Positions 43,403 through 50,801 of a DNA stretch of 64,000 nt are shown piece by piece. Source of the DNA: CAYTTR01 sp964440805. Lineage in GTDB: Bacteria > Acidobacteriota > Aminicenantia > Aminicenantales > Aminicenantaceae. Within the stretch, counting starts at the first letter, position 1, and every line of letters begins with the position of its first letter. The stretch covers positions 1-64,000 of the forward strand of contig CAYTTR010000010.1 of NCBI GenBank assembly GCA_964440805.1. Direction: 5' to 3'. A program made the position numbers and the translations under genes. The notes under the pieces are model-generated. The model did not search any database and was not told the origin of the DNA. It saw nothing but the letters and a program-made list of their open reading frames with translations.

Positions 43403-43798
43403 GTGCCAAAAATCAAACTGGAAGATGAGCTATATGTATTGACTCCAAATGAACCTGGTATCCTTGGCCGGGTCCTCGGTACTCTGGCCAACTCTGCTCT
43501 GAACCTTAAAGCCCTATGTGCTTTCAGTCAAGACAACCGGGGCGTTTTCCAGATAATTTCTTCAGATAATAAAAAAGCCATGAAGTGCTTGAAAGCCTTG
43601 GGTTATGAGGTTTATCTCAGGCCGGTTGTGACCATAGTTATAGATGACAGAATTGGTGCTGGGGCTGAGATAGGAGCTTTGCTAGGCAATGCAGCCATTG
43701 ATATAAAATTTTGTTACGGCTCTTCCGTTGGCTCCGGCAAAGCTCTTCTGGTAATTCATACAGATAACGATAAAAAAGCTCTCCAGACTCTTAAATAG
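43403..43798 (+). CDS. Tandem ACT-domain protein
   Basis: A 131-residue protein made of two ACT-like folds. The first begins LYVLTPNEPGILGRVLGTLANSALNLKAL, the typical ACT helix-loop; the second spans about 75-130 (VVTIVIDDRIGAGAEIGALLGNAAIDIKFCYGSS). No catalytic domain is attached. Stand-alone ACT pairs usually sense amino acids, so a regulatory role is likely. The start is GTG at 43403 with AAGGAGG upstream. It has its own promoter. Confidence 0.82.
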   Translation: MPKIKLEDELYVLTPNEPGILGRVLGTLANSALNLKALCAFSQDNRGVFQIISSDNKKAMKCLKALGYEVYLRPVVTIVIDDRIGAGAEIGALLGNAAIDIKFCYGSSVGSGKALLVIHTDNDKKALQTLK

Positions 43799-43972
43799 AG
43801 CCAGGATATTTTCGTGGTTTTGTCAGGACAAAAGCAGTTTCCTCATCCCTTTATTATATTATAGTTTTGGAGTATCCCGTTAACAATTCTCAAGAAATGA
43901 AGTGATAATAAATCAGAATTATCAGTTAGGAAAAAACAACAAGTTGCGGGCAAAGTTTTTTGTTGATTATGC

Positions 43973-43998
43973 TTGACAAAGCTTGAAATTTTTATAAT
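43973..43998 (+). promoter_or_regulatory. Probable promoter of the PKD-domain gene
   Basis: TTGACA (43973-43978) and TATAAT (43993-43998) are both perfect but only 14 bp apart; a shifted -10 (ATTAT at about 43997) would restore normal spacing. The rest of 43799-44061 shows nothing else of note. Confidence 0.4.
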
Positions 43999-44061
43999 TA
44001 TTGTTATTAACAAAGCGATTCATCAATGTATTCTCACATTTAAGTAATGAAAGGAGGAAGA

Positions 44062-45516
44062 ATGTTAAATAAGAAAACAGTTTTCATCTCAATCGGGCTA
44101 ATTCTGCTGCTTGCTTTAGGTAGTTACGCAGAGACAAAGAAATTAAAACAAATAGGAAATTATACATTTGTTCGGATAAAAGGAGATGTGCCTACTGAAG
44201 AAGTGATGAAGATTCTCCTGGAAAGGTATGCCGGTGATATCAAGTACGGATTCGATCTGGCAGGTTACGGGGATCTTTATCTTACCTTTATCGAACAACT
44301 GAGGTCAGCTTCTTTTGAAAAAACAGAATTAGCCATTGGGGAACATATGATGTGGATGCTCTTCAGGTCTAAGGGAAAAGTAAAAGTAGTCAAAGATCTT
44401 GAATGGGCTGGAAAGCAACCGCTTCCTATTTTTTCTTTCACTGTGATCAAGGATTACAATCATTACGAATTTATTATGCCTGCTCCTTGTGGAAACATAG
44501 CCTTGAGAAGAGTAGAAAAAATAATCCCGGATGCTATTTGTGACATCAAGGTTGATCCGGTAAAAGCCAATATCAATGATCCAATTTCAGTGGATATGAG
44601 TGGGACTGAACATGCCAAATCCATGGAGATAGATGTTATTAGTCCTGATGGAACCAAAGTTACCACTAAAACTCTTTCTCCTGATTCTCCCAAATGGCAG
44701 ACCAGGTTTACTGAACCAGGTGAGTATACTTTTCAGGCGAGAGCTATTAACCCTGAAGGAAAAGTTTCTACTAATGCTTGCGAAGCCAGGACTTATATCA
44801 ATTTTCCACCAATTTGCCAATTATGGACATCCTGTCTTCCCTGCAAAGATTATGTAGGAAGACCGATTACCATTGATGCCAACCAATCTACTGATCCTGA
44901 CGGAGAAGTGGTCAAGGCTGATTTCGAGATTACCGATGAAGCAGGAAACAGAGTAGATACTTACAGCGATTCAGAAAAGCCGTTTACGTGGGAAAAGATT
45001 TTTATCAAAGCAGGTGTTTACACTATTACTGGAATTGTAACGGATGATTTCGGAGCGGTTTCAGATCCAGCAAAAATTGAGGTTGAAGTTACTGAGAAAC
45101 GCTCGTTTTTCCTTGTTGAAGGAGGCCCCTTGTTTGCCAGAGGAAGTGCCGGACCTTATGTAGCTGGACGTGTAGGTATGCTCTATAAAATTGTTCCTGG
45201 AACTCTGGATTTTGTAATTTCTGGAGGAGGCAGCCTGGCTCTGAAAGGTGAACCATGGAAATCCTTCTTTATGGCTAATGTTTTAATGAACGTCCATACT
45301 GGACCAGCCTTTTTTGGAGCAGGAGCCGGTTTTTCAACCAGGGTGAGGGAGGAAAGAAGTTCCGATTTCGAACTGGTGGGTAACGTTGGTCTGGATGTAT
45401 TTAATAACTTCACCAATGCCGGTTCTATTTTCTTTGAAGCCAGGTCTCCTGTGGGAGAAGGACGTTCATTTTCTAAGCATTACAAATTAATGCTTGGTTT
45501 CCGCTACATTTTCTAA
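44062..45516 (+). CDS. Exported PKD-domain protein with C-terminal beta-barrel-like region
   Basis: A 484-residue envelope protein. A signal peptide covers about residues 1-22. A mixed N-terminal domain (to about 150) is unassigned; two Ig/PKD-like modules follow, the second with ANQSTDPDGEVVKADFEI and GVYTITGIVTDDFGAVSDPA. The last 130 residues alternate glycine and aromatic residues (GPYVAGRVGML, GPAFFGAGAGFS) and end in FRYIF, a C-terminal aromatic typical of outer-membrane barrels. The ATG at 44062 is preferred over 44047 because GGAGG at 44053-44057 lies between them. Probably a surface or cell-wall-binding protein; function unknown. Confidence 0.82.
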   Translation: MLNKKTVFISIGLILLLALGSYAETKKLKQIGNYTFVRIKGDVPTEEVMKILLERYAGDIKYGFDLAGYGDLYLTFIEQLRSASFEKTELAIGEHMMWMLFRSKGKVKVVKDLEWAGKQPLPIFSFTVIKDYNHYEFIMPAPCGNIALRRVEKIIPDAICDIKVDPVKANINDPISVDMSGTEHAKSMEIDVISPDGTKVTTKTLSPDSPKWQTRFTEPGEYTFQARAINPEGKVSTNACEARTYINFPPICQLWTSCLPCKDYVGRPITIDANQSTDPDGEVVKADFEITDEAGNRVDTYSDSEKPFTWEKIFIKAGVYTITGIVTDDFGAVSDPAKIEVEVTEKRSFFLVEGGPLFARGSAGPYVAGRVGMLYKIVPGTLDFVISGGGSLALKGEPWKSFFMANVLMNVHTGPAFFGAGAGFSTRVREERSSDFELVGNVGLDVFNNFTNAGSIFFEARSPVGEGRSFSKHYKLMLGFRYIF

Positions 45517-45537
45517 AGTTAGAAAGACTGAAGTTAA

Positions 45538-45575
45538 AGAGGCCGGAGTACTAAGTACCCCGGCCTCTTTTTTTT
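45538..45575 (+). terminator. Rho-independent terminator of the PKD-domain gene
   Basis: A 9-bp stem AGAGGCCGG (45538-45546) / CCGGCCTCT (45560-45568), with a further GTAC/GTAC pairing inside, is followed by a run of eight T. It is the clearest intrinsic terminator in the window. Confidence 0.9.
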
Positions 45576-45961
45576 AAATTATTTAATCTTAATTTCTATT
45601 TTTATTATTAAAACCATTAGCTTAAGAGATCATTAAATAAGCTAATTTTTCATATCGGTCTTGTCTCCCACAATAGATGAAACTTTAAATTGCCAATCTT
45701 TGCTCTTCCTGGTCTGCCTTGAGATTAGCACATCGTTTGTCTAACGCATCGCTTCTCTATGAGAAGACACGTTACGTCATCTCAAGGAATGAGGCGAAGC
45801 CGAGTGACGTGTCGATCTATGTGTTATCCGGAAGGAAAGAGGGTAGCGCTGCTAACTGTCATTTTAAGTCTATATTTAGATGGCTGCGCTCCCTTCGGTC
45901 GCTCGCCATTAAAAAAAGTATTTTCTAAGTAATTCCCTGGATATATGGGGAGAGATGAGGC
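45576..45961. repeat. Repeat-rich intergenic region
   Basis: No gene is supported. At 45601-45676 words shared with the 76-bp repeat occur in scrambled form (ATCTCTTAAG and AAGACCGATA on the minus strand). At 45766-45813 an inverted repeat GACACG...TGACGTGTC encloses AGGAATGAGGCGAAGCCGAG, the style of small dispersed MITE-like elements. At 45880-45909 ATGGC/GCCAT arms flank CTCCCTTCGGTCGCTC. A 69-codon plus-strand frame across them is a by-product. Confidence 0.6.
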
Positions 45962-46252
45962 TTAATCAAATATTTTTCCCAGTTTAGATATTTCTTCGTT
46001 GTAGTACTTGCGGAAAAGAATTTCCCATTCCCGGCTGCCTTCTTTTATACCTTTTTTTTGAGACTGGATTTTCTCGATAGCTTTGTTTTCTATATTTTCA
46101 TAAAGTTTTAACTCGTTCTCAATACTCCTGACGATAGTTAGGCGTATTTCATTCGGTTCATCAAGAAATTCCACTTGATCATTTTCAAAGAGAACATTCA
46201 ATATCTCACGGGAGAGGTAATTGATTTTTTCTCTGGACAGCCGGATGCTCAC
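45962..46252 (-). CDS. DUF507 protein (second of two)
   Basis: A 96-residue, charged helical protein of the DUF507 family (SREKINYLSREILNVLFENDQVEFLDEPNEIRLTIVRSI). Function unknown. The start is a GTG overlapping the upstream DUF507 gene as GTGA, so the two are coupled and may form a heteromer. It is the last gene of the long nusA-to-DUF507 minus-strand string. Confidence 0.78.
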   Translation of the reverse strand: MSIRLSREKINYLSREILNVLFENDQVEFLDEPNEIRLTIVRSIENELKLYENIENKAIEKIQSQKKGIKEGSREWEILFRKYYNEEISKLGKIFD

Positions 46253-46527
46253 AGGACAATATTCCTTTCTTTGGCTAATTTTGTTTTAATCATGCGAAAC
46301 AGTGTCTGATATTCTATATTTTCCTGGCGGATTTTTTCTATGTGCTTATTGAGGATTTCTCTTACTTCCTGGTCGAGTTTATCTTCCTTTTGAAATTCTT
46401 CATAAATAAGGTTGGCCACATCCTCCACAAGTTTTAGTTTGTTGTCGGAAATAATTTTTTCTTCTTTTATTAGGTTACGAATAATACTGAAAGCCAAGTG
46501 GTCAATCTGGTACTTATTTAACCGCAT
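46249..46527 (-). CDS. DUF507 protein (first of two)
   Basis: A 92-residue helical protein of the same family as its neighbour (RLNKYQIDHLAFSIIRNLIKEEKI, then coiled-coil-like KLDQEVREILNKHIEKIRQE). The ATG at 46527 is chosen because it aligns with the N-terminus of the paired DUF507 protein; the frame is open further up to 46656, but that part overlaps the small membrane peptide in another frame. Confidence 0.75.
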   Translation of the reverse strand: MRLNKYQIDHLAFSIIRNLIKEEKIISDNKLKLVEDVANLIYEEFQKEDKLDQEVREILNKHIEKIRQENIEYQTLFRMIKTKLAKERNIVL

Positions 46528-46597
46528 AACCTGAATAAGATACACCAGATGGCTATAAAATTCAAGAATTGTGGGGGCAGAAATTTTCAGCCGAAAA

Positions 46598-46693
46598 CTA
46601 CTTGTTCTTAGCAGAAAAATAAAGGCTGTAAACAAAGCCGCCAAGACAGATAGCAAAAGAAAAGATCATGAACACCAGCGACTCAGTTTTCAT
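46598..46693 (-). CDS. 31-residue single-pass membrane peptide, probable MetS-like small subunit of the NSS transporter
   Basis: An ATG at 46693 overlaps the end of the NSS transporter gene by 11 bases and opens a 31-codon frame ending at TAG 46598. The peptide starts MKTESLVFMIFSFAICLGG, continues with FVYSLYF and ends in a lysine-containing tail (SAKNK): one hydrophobic helix, then a positive C-terminus. Bacterial NSS systems such as MetPS of Corynebacterium need a tiny helix encoded right after the transporter, and position, size and GG-x-x-Y-S pattern fit. AAGGA about 9 bp upstream supports translation. The gene is too short for ordinary ORF calling. Confidence 0.7.
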   Translation of the reverse strand: MKTESLVFMIFSFAICLGGFVYSLYFSAKNK

Positions 46694-48155
46694 TTTTTTT
46701 TATCCTTAAATTTTTAGTAATAGTTTTATTCAGGATTATAAAAACAACCAGAGCTAAAATCCATTGAAAAAGCACTGTTCCTACAGATGAGCTTGAAAAA
46801 ACATTTAACCAATTTTGGGGATCTGAAGAGTAACTCTGCCAGAACCACCACACCAGCATGGCCAGGAACTGGAGAGGCAGGAATACAATAATCAGGATAT
46901 CAAACCATTTACCCAGCTTTATTTTCACATCAGGCGAGGAAATGACTGATCGGCGAAATCTTTTGGGACCAAATTTAATAACAGTGAAGGTGAAGAAAAA
47001 GCCACTTACCATAAGTCCCAATCCCCAGACCCAGTCTTGGTTGTTAAAAAATCCCATGCTTAAGGCAGAGGGTAATCCAAGAAGAAAACCAGAGGAGGTA
47101 ACCAGAAAAATAGCTTTTTTCCTGGCTAATCCTCCATCCATGAGAATCCGGGTGACCAGTTCCAGCATGGAAATAAGGGAGGAAAAAGCAGCAAAAGAAA
47201 GGGCTAAGAAAAAAAGGGCCAGGAAAAAAGAACCAGCCGGTATGTTAGAAAATAGATTGGGAATCCAGATGAAGGTGAGTCCTTGATTGTCCGTCTGCAT
47301 CACTTCCAAAGCTCTTGTGTGTGACATTTCTTGAGAAGCAAAGTAAGAGAAGACTGTGGGGATTACCGCTACAGCTGCCAATAATGAGGCGACATAGTCT
47401 CCAAAACCAAGGGTGGCTGAGGTGAGAAGAGGATTTTCTCTTTTATGCGAATAGACGGCATAGGTCAGTAACAATCCCCATCCTGCTCCTGATGACCAGG
47501 CAGATTGACTTAAAGCATTAAGCCATATCTTATAGTCAGCCAATTTTGCTAAATTCGGAGAAAAAATGTAGTCCAGGCCTATGGAAGAATTGGGAAGGGT
47601 TATGGCCCGGATTCCGGCAACAATAAGAAGAAAAAAAAGAGAAGGGATAAGGATTTTATTAGCTCGCTCTATGCCTTTAACCACTCCAGCATAGATTATG
47701 GTTCCACCCAAAACCATAGCGACAAGATGAAAAAACACCGGTTCCCAGGACGATGTGAATTCTTTCCAGAAGTGAAGAGAATTCCTGTTTATAAGGTTTT
47801 GGAAAACGGTGGAAAAAAAGTATTTCAAACACCAGCCAGCAACAACAGAATAATAGAACATGATTGCTGTAGTGACAAAAGCCACAAAAGCTCCCATCCA
47901 GGCGTAGTTTTTTCCCAGTAACTCAGCAAAAGAGCCTATCAATCCTTTTCGCGTTTTCTTTCCCATGGATACTTCGATTGTTAATAAAGGAATTGACCAT
48001 AGAAATAAAAAAAGAAGCCAGGCAAGAATGAAAGCTCCTCCTCCTTCTTGAGCCACGATTCTGGGGAAGCGCCAGATATTACCTGTTCCAACAGCCATCC
48101 CAAGCCCAGCGAATATAATTCCCCAACGCGAGGCGAAAATTTCAGGTTTATTCAT
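46683..48155 (-). CDS. Sodium-dependent transporter, NSS/SNF family
   Basis: A 490-residue LeuT-fold sodium symporter with about 12 helices. The first helix has the sodium and substrate site GMAVGTGNIWRFPRIVAQEGGGAF; PLLTIEVSMGKKTRKG follows helix 2. Bacterial members import amino acids such as methionine, alanine or leucine. Its ATG overlaps the truB stop by 8 bases, placing an amino acid transporter in the translation-factor operon. A probable small subunit overlaps its 3' end. Confidence 0.93.
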   Translation of the reverse strand: MNKPEIFASRWGIIFAGLGMAVGTGNIWRFPRIVAQEGGGAFILAWLLFLFLWSIPLLTIEVSMGKKTRKGLIGSFAELLGKNYAWMGAFVAFVTTAIMFYYSVVAGWCLKYFFSTVFQNLINRNSLHFWKEFTSSWEPVFFHLVAMVLGGTIIYAGVVKGIERANKILIPSLFFLLIVAGIRAITLPNSSIGLDYIFSPNLAKLADYKIWLNALSQSAWSSGAGWGLLLTYAVYSHKRENPLLTSATLGFGDYVASLLAAVAVIPTVFSYFASQEMSHTRALEVMQTDNQGLTFIWIPNLFSNIPAGSFFLALFFLALSFAAFSSLISMLELVTRILMDGGLARKKAIFLVTSSGFLLGLPSALSMGFFNNQDWVWGLGLMVSGFFFTFTVIKFGPKRFRRSVISSPDVKIKLGKWFDILIIVFLPLQFLAMLVWWFWQSYSSDPQNWLNVFSSSSVGTVLFQWILALVVFIILNKTITKNLRIKKNEN

Positions 48156-49122
48156 GTTTAATTTCCTTGTTGGGATTGTTTCCTTTCTGGTTTATGACCA
48201 GAAAAGGGTGGAGAGTGTTTTGTTTCGCTTGCTTTCTGGCCAGAGCAATTAATTTTCCCTCATGGGAGAAGAGCCTGATAATATTATCTTTTTGGGAAAC
48301 ACTCGCCTGTTCAAATAAAAGCTTATTCTCTTGATAGTCTTCTACATTTGAAACCAGATCCATAGTTATTTTATTTCCATGTCTGATGAGCTTTTCTCCT
48401 TTTTTATTCAGAATAATCTTGGGAAAACGAGTTAGAATATTTTCCAGTGGAATAACGAAAGAAGAAAGTAGACCATTTCGGAATAGTTTGTCAATTTCCT
48501 GAAGATCAAAGCTGTCCTTAAGGGAAAATTCTCCTATGCATTTCCGGACCAGTTTTGTAAGATGAGCCCTGCAACCAATTTTATTTCCCAAGTCATTGGC
48601 AAGTGAGCGAATGTATGTTCCAGAGGAGCAAGAGACTTCAAATTCAAGGTTGGGAGCTTCATGGTTTTTCAATTTGAAATGATGAATTATAACCTGAACA
48701 GGCTTTCTCTCGAAGCTTTTTTTTTGTCTGGCCAATTTGTAAAAGGGCCGGCCATGAATTTTCTTTGCTGAAAAAGGTGGAGGAATTTGTTGGATTTTTC
48801 CTGTAAATGAGCTCATGGTTGATATAAGATCATCCCGGCTTGGAAGATCGATGGAAATTTCTGAGGTTGGTTTTCCTGTGGAATCGTAAGTATCGGTAGA
48901 AAAGCCAAGCCGGATCTTTCCTTCATATGTTTTATTCATTTTGGAAAAAAAAGGAAAGAGTCTGGTAGCTTTACCCACACCAATTATAAGAAGTCCAGTG
49001 GCCATAGGATCCAAAGTCCCAAAATGTCCTACCTTCTGAATTCCCAATATAGAACGAATTTTCAGCACCACATCATGCGATGTTATCAGCTCAGGTTTTT
49101 GAACCAGGATAATTCCGTCCAT
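48148..49122 (-). CDS. truB: tRNA pseudouridine(55) synthase
   Basis: Makes pseudouridine 55 in the T-loop of tRNAs. The catalytic aspartate is in VGHFGTLDPMATGLL, near residue 39, and the family start KPELITSHDVV and the YEGKIRLGFSTDTYDSTG block are present. It has 324 residues including a C-terminal PUA-like part. It follows nrnA by 12 bp. Confidence 0.95.
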   Translation of the reverse strand: MDGIILVQKPELITSHDVVLKIRSILGIQKVGHFGTLDPMATGLLIIGVGKATRLFPFFSKMNKTYEGKIRLGFSTDTYDSTGKPTSEISIDLPSRDDLISTMSSFTGKIQQIPPPFSAKKIHGRPFYKLARQKKSFERKPVQVIIHHFKLKNHEAPNLEFEVSCSSGTYIRSLANDLGNKIGCRAHLTKLVRKCIGEFSLKDSFDLQEIDKLFRNGLLSSFVIPLENILTRFPKIILNKKGEKLIRHGNKITMDLVSNVEDYQENKLLFEQASVSQKDNIIRLFSHEGKLIALARKQAKQNTLHPFLVINQKGNNPNKEIKHE

Positions 49123-49134
49123 TACTTAACCAGG

Positions 49135-50124
49135 TTATGATGCTTTTTCCGGACTGCTTTGCTTTGAAAGAAACAGAGAATTGATAATTCGAGGAATTTC
49201 TTCAGTAAGATTCGTAAATCTCCCTTTTACAGTGAAACCGGCAGCATGAACATGCCCTCCCCCTCCGAAATGTTCAGCAATGGCAGCAGCATTGGCTTCT
49301 CCTTTTGATCTTACACTGATCCGGAAAACATTAGCCCGGATTTCTTTAAAAAAAAGCACAACTTGGACTCCAATAATGGAACGGGCCAGGGAAGTAATAT
49401 CCTCGGTGTCAATCTCATTTTGATTAAGTATAGCTAAATCTTTCTGAAACAGGCTAATTAAAGCAATTTTTCCATTTTCTTTTAGCTGCAAAGTGGACAA
49501 GACTTTTCCTAAAAGTTTAATTTTTTCTAAAGGATTATTATTAAAAAGAAACTGCGAAACAGAAATCGGGTCGGCTCCCTTTTTTACCAAATTGGAACAG
49601 ACTTCAAAAGAGCTGGCTTTGGTGTTGGAAAACTGAAACGAACCTGTATCCGAGACTATGGCACAGTAGAGATTATTGGCTATTTCTGGAGTAAATTCGA
49701 TATGGAGCTTTACAGCCAGATCATAAACCAGCTCAGCCACAGCTGAGGCTTCGGGGTCAACCCAATTGATATCGGCGTAATAATCATTTGAATGATGATG
49801 ATCAATATTAATTTTAAAATAATTATCCAAAGTTCGGTGCCCTGAGCGGCTTACATTGGCACATTCCAGTAAAATAACACAATCATAATAATTCGGGGGA
49901 ATTTCTCCTATTTTGATAACATCCATATAGGGGAATTGGTTAAAAGGAGCCGGAGTTCTATCATAATTAATGATATCAGCTTTTTTTCCTAATTGACGAA
50001 TAATAAAATAGAGAGCCAGCCCGGTACAAAGTGAATCACCATCCGGCCTTAAATGGGAAGTAATAACAATTTTTTGACATTCAAAAATTTTTTTCCGAGT
50101 GACTTCAATCGGTCTTTCCGTCAT
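49135..50124 (-). CDS. nrnA: DHH/DHHA1 phosphoesterase, NrnA type (oligoribonuclease / pAp phosphatase)
   Basis: Degrades short oligoribonucleotides and dephosphorylates 3'-phosphoadenosine 5'-phosphate in related enzymes. Metal-site motifs HLRPDGDS, NIDHHHSND and SDTGSF mark the DHH domain, and GGGGHVHAAGF closes DHHA1. 329 residues. It overlaps rbfA by 20 bases and sits between rbfA and truB, the standard place for nrnA. Confidence 0.93.
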   Translation of the reverse strand: MTERPIEVTRKKIFECQKIVITSHLRPDGDSLCTGLALYFIIRQLGKKADIINYDRTPAPFNQFPYMDVIKIGEIPPNYYDCVILLECANVSRSGHRTLDNYFKINIDHHHSNDYYADINWVDPEASAVAELVYDLAVKLHIEFTPEIANNLYCAIVSDTGSFQFSNTKASSFEVCSNLVKKGADPISVSQFLFNNNPLEKIKLLGKVLSTLQLKENGKIALISLFQKDLAILNQNEIDTEDITSLARSIIGVQVVLFFKEIRANVFRISVRSKGEANAAAIAEHFGGGGHVHAAGFTVKGRFTNLTEEIPRIINSLFLSKQSSPEKAS

Positions 50125-50470
50125 TTTTTAATTGCTCGATGATCCGGTCAATTCTCTCTCTGTCCGAAAAAACAGGATCAAGACGAAAAATAAGCATGGG
50201 ATTATACTTTAATTGAACCTTGGAAGCAATAGCTTTTCTAAAAAAACCAGCTTTTACATTGAGTCTTCTAATAATTTCATGCTCTTTCTGGTGCTGGAAA
50301 ATACTGAGATAGATTTCTGCTGTTTTTAAATCTTTACTGACAAATACATGAGTTATGGTTATGAAATTCTCTTTTTGATCCTGGAAGAAGGATAGAAAAA
50401 GGTTGGCTAATTCCTCTTTTAATAAAGCAGCCACTCTTTTTTGCCTGATTGATTCGTTAGTTCGTTTCAA
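50105..50470 (-). CDS. rbfA: Ribosome-binding factor A
   Basis: A 121-residue KH-like protein that helps mature the 30S subunit. N-terminal RQKRVAALLKEELANLFL and ITHVFVSKDLKTAEIYLSIF match the family. The start appears to be TTG at 50470, with GAGGG about 9 bp upstream; no ATG is available in frame. Confidence 0.9.
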   Translation of the reverse strand: MKRTNESIRQKRVAALLKEELANLFLSFFQDQKENFITITHVFVSKDLKTAEIYLSIFQHQKEHEIIRRLNVKAGFFRKAIASKVQLKYNPMLIFRLDPVFSDRERIDRIIEQLKNDGKTD

Positions 50471-50507
50471 ATGGATATCCCTCTTAAATTAAATCAGGTG
50501 AGTTTTA

Positions 50508-50789
50508 TCAGATAAAATGAATGTCTTTCTCGAAGATCTCCCCTTCAACAACCTGTTCTATATCCAGAGCTATATTATTGAGCATTTTTTCAACAAGGTT
50601 TTTGCTGTTGTTTAGAGTAACAAAGCCGATTTTTATCCTCTGCCATTTATCATGATGGTCGAGTTCAGCGAAAGCCACATTGTATCTTTTCCCAATCCTG
50701 TCTTTAATTATATTCATAGTTTTTCTCTTTTCTTTCAGAGAGTGGGAGTAGGGGATATGAATGCCCAATTCCATAAGTCCGATAACCAT
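50508..50789 (-). CDS. DUF503 / YlxP-like protein
   Basis: A 93-residue member of DUF503, beginning MVIGLMELGIHIPYSHSLKEKR with the conserved SLKEKR and AFAELDHHDKWQ parts. The family is regularly found between infB and rbfA, as here, and is thought to take part in ribosome function; its exact role is not settled. It starts 12 bp after infB. Confidence 0.88.
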   Translation of the reverse strand: MVIGLMELGIHIPYSHSLKEKRKTMNIIKDRIGKRYNVAFAELDHHDKWQRIKIGFVTLNNSKNLVEKMLNNIALDIEQVVEGEIFEKDIHFI

Positions 50790-50801
50790 TTTGCTGATGG
50801 A

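Noticed and set aside
43200..43409. 69-codon minus-strand frame over the hairpin cluster
   Set aside because: It is read through hairpins and a promoter, has no ribosome-binding site and resembles no protein.
45719..45928. 69-codon plus-strand frame
   Set aside because: It crosses several palindromic repeat blocks, and its RWLRSLRSLA stretch is what such repeats give by chance.
46528..46656. 43-residue hydrophobic N-terminal extension of the first DUF507 gene
   Set aside because: It overlaps the small membrane peptide in another frame, and DUF507 proteins start at the RLNKYQID block.
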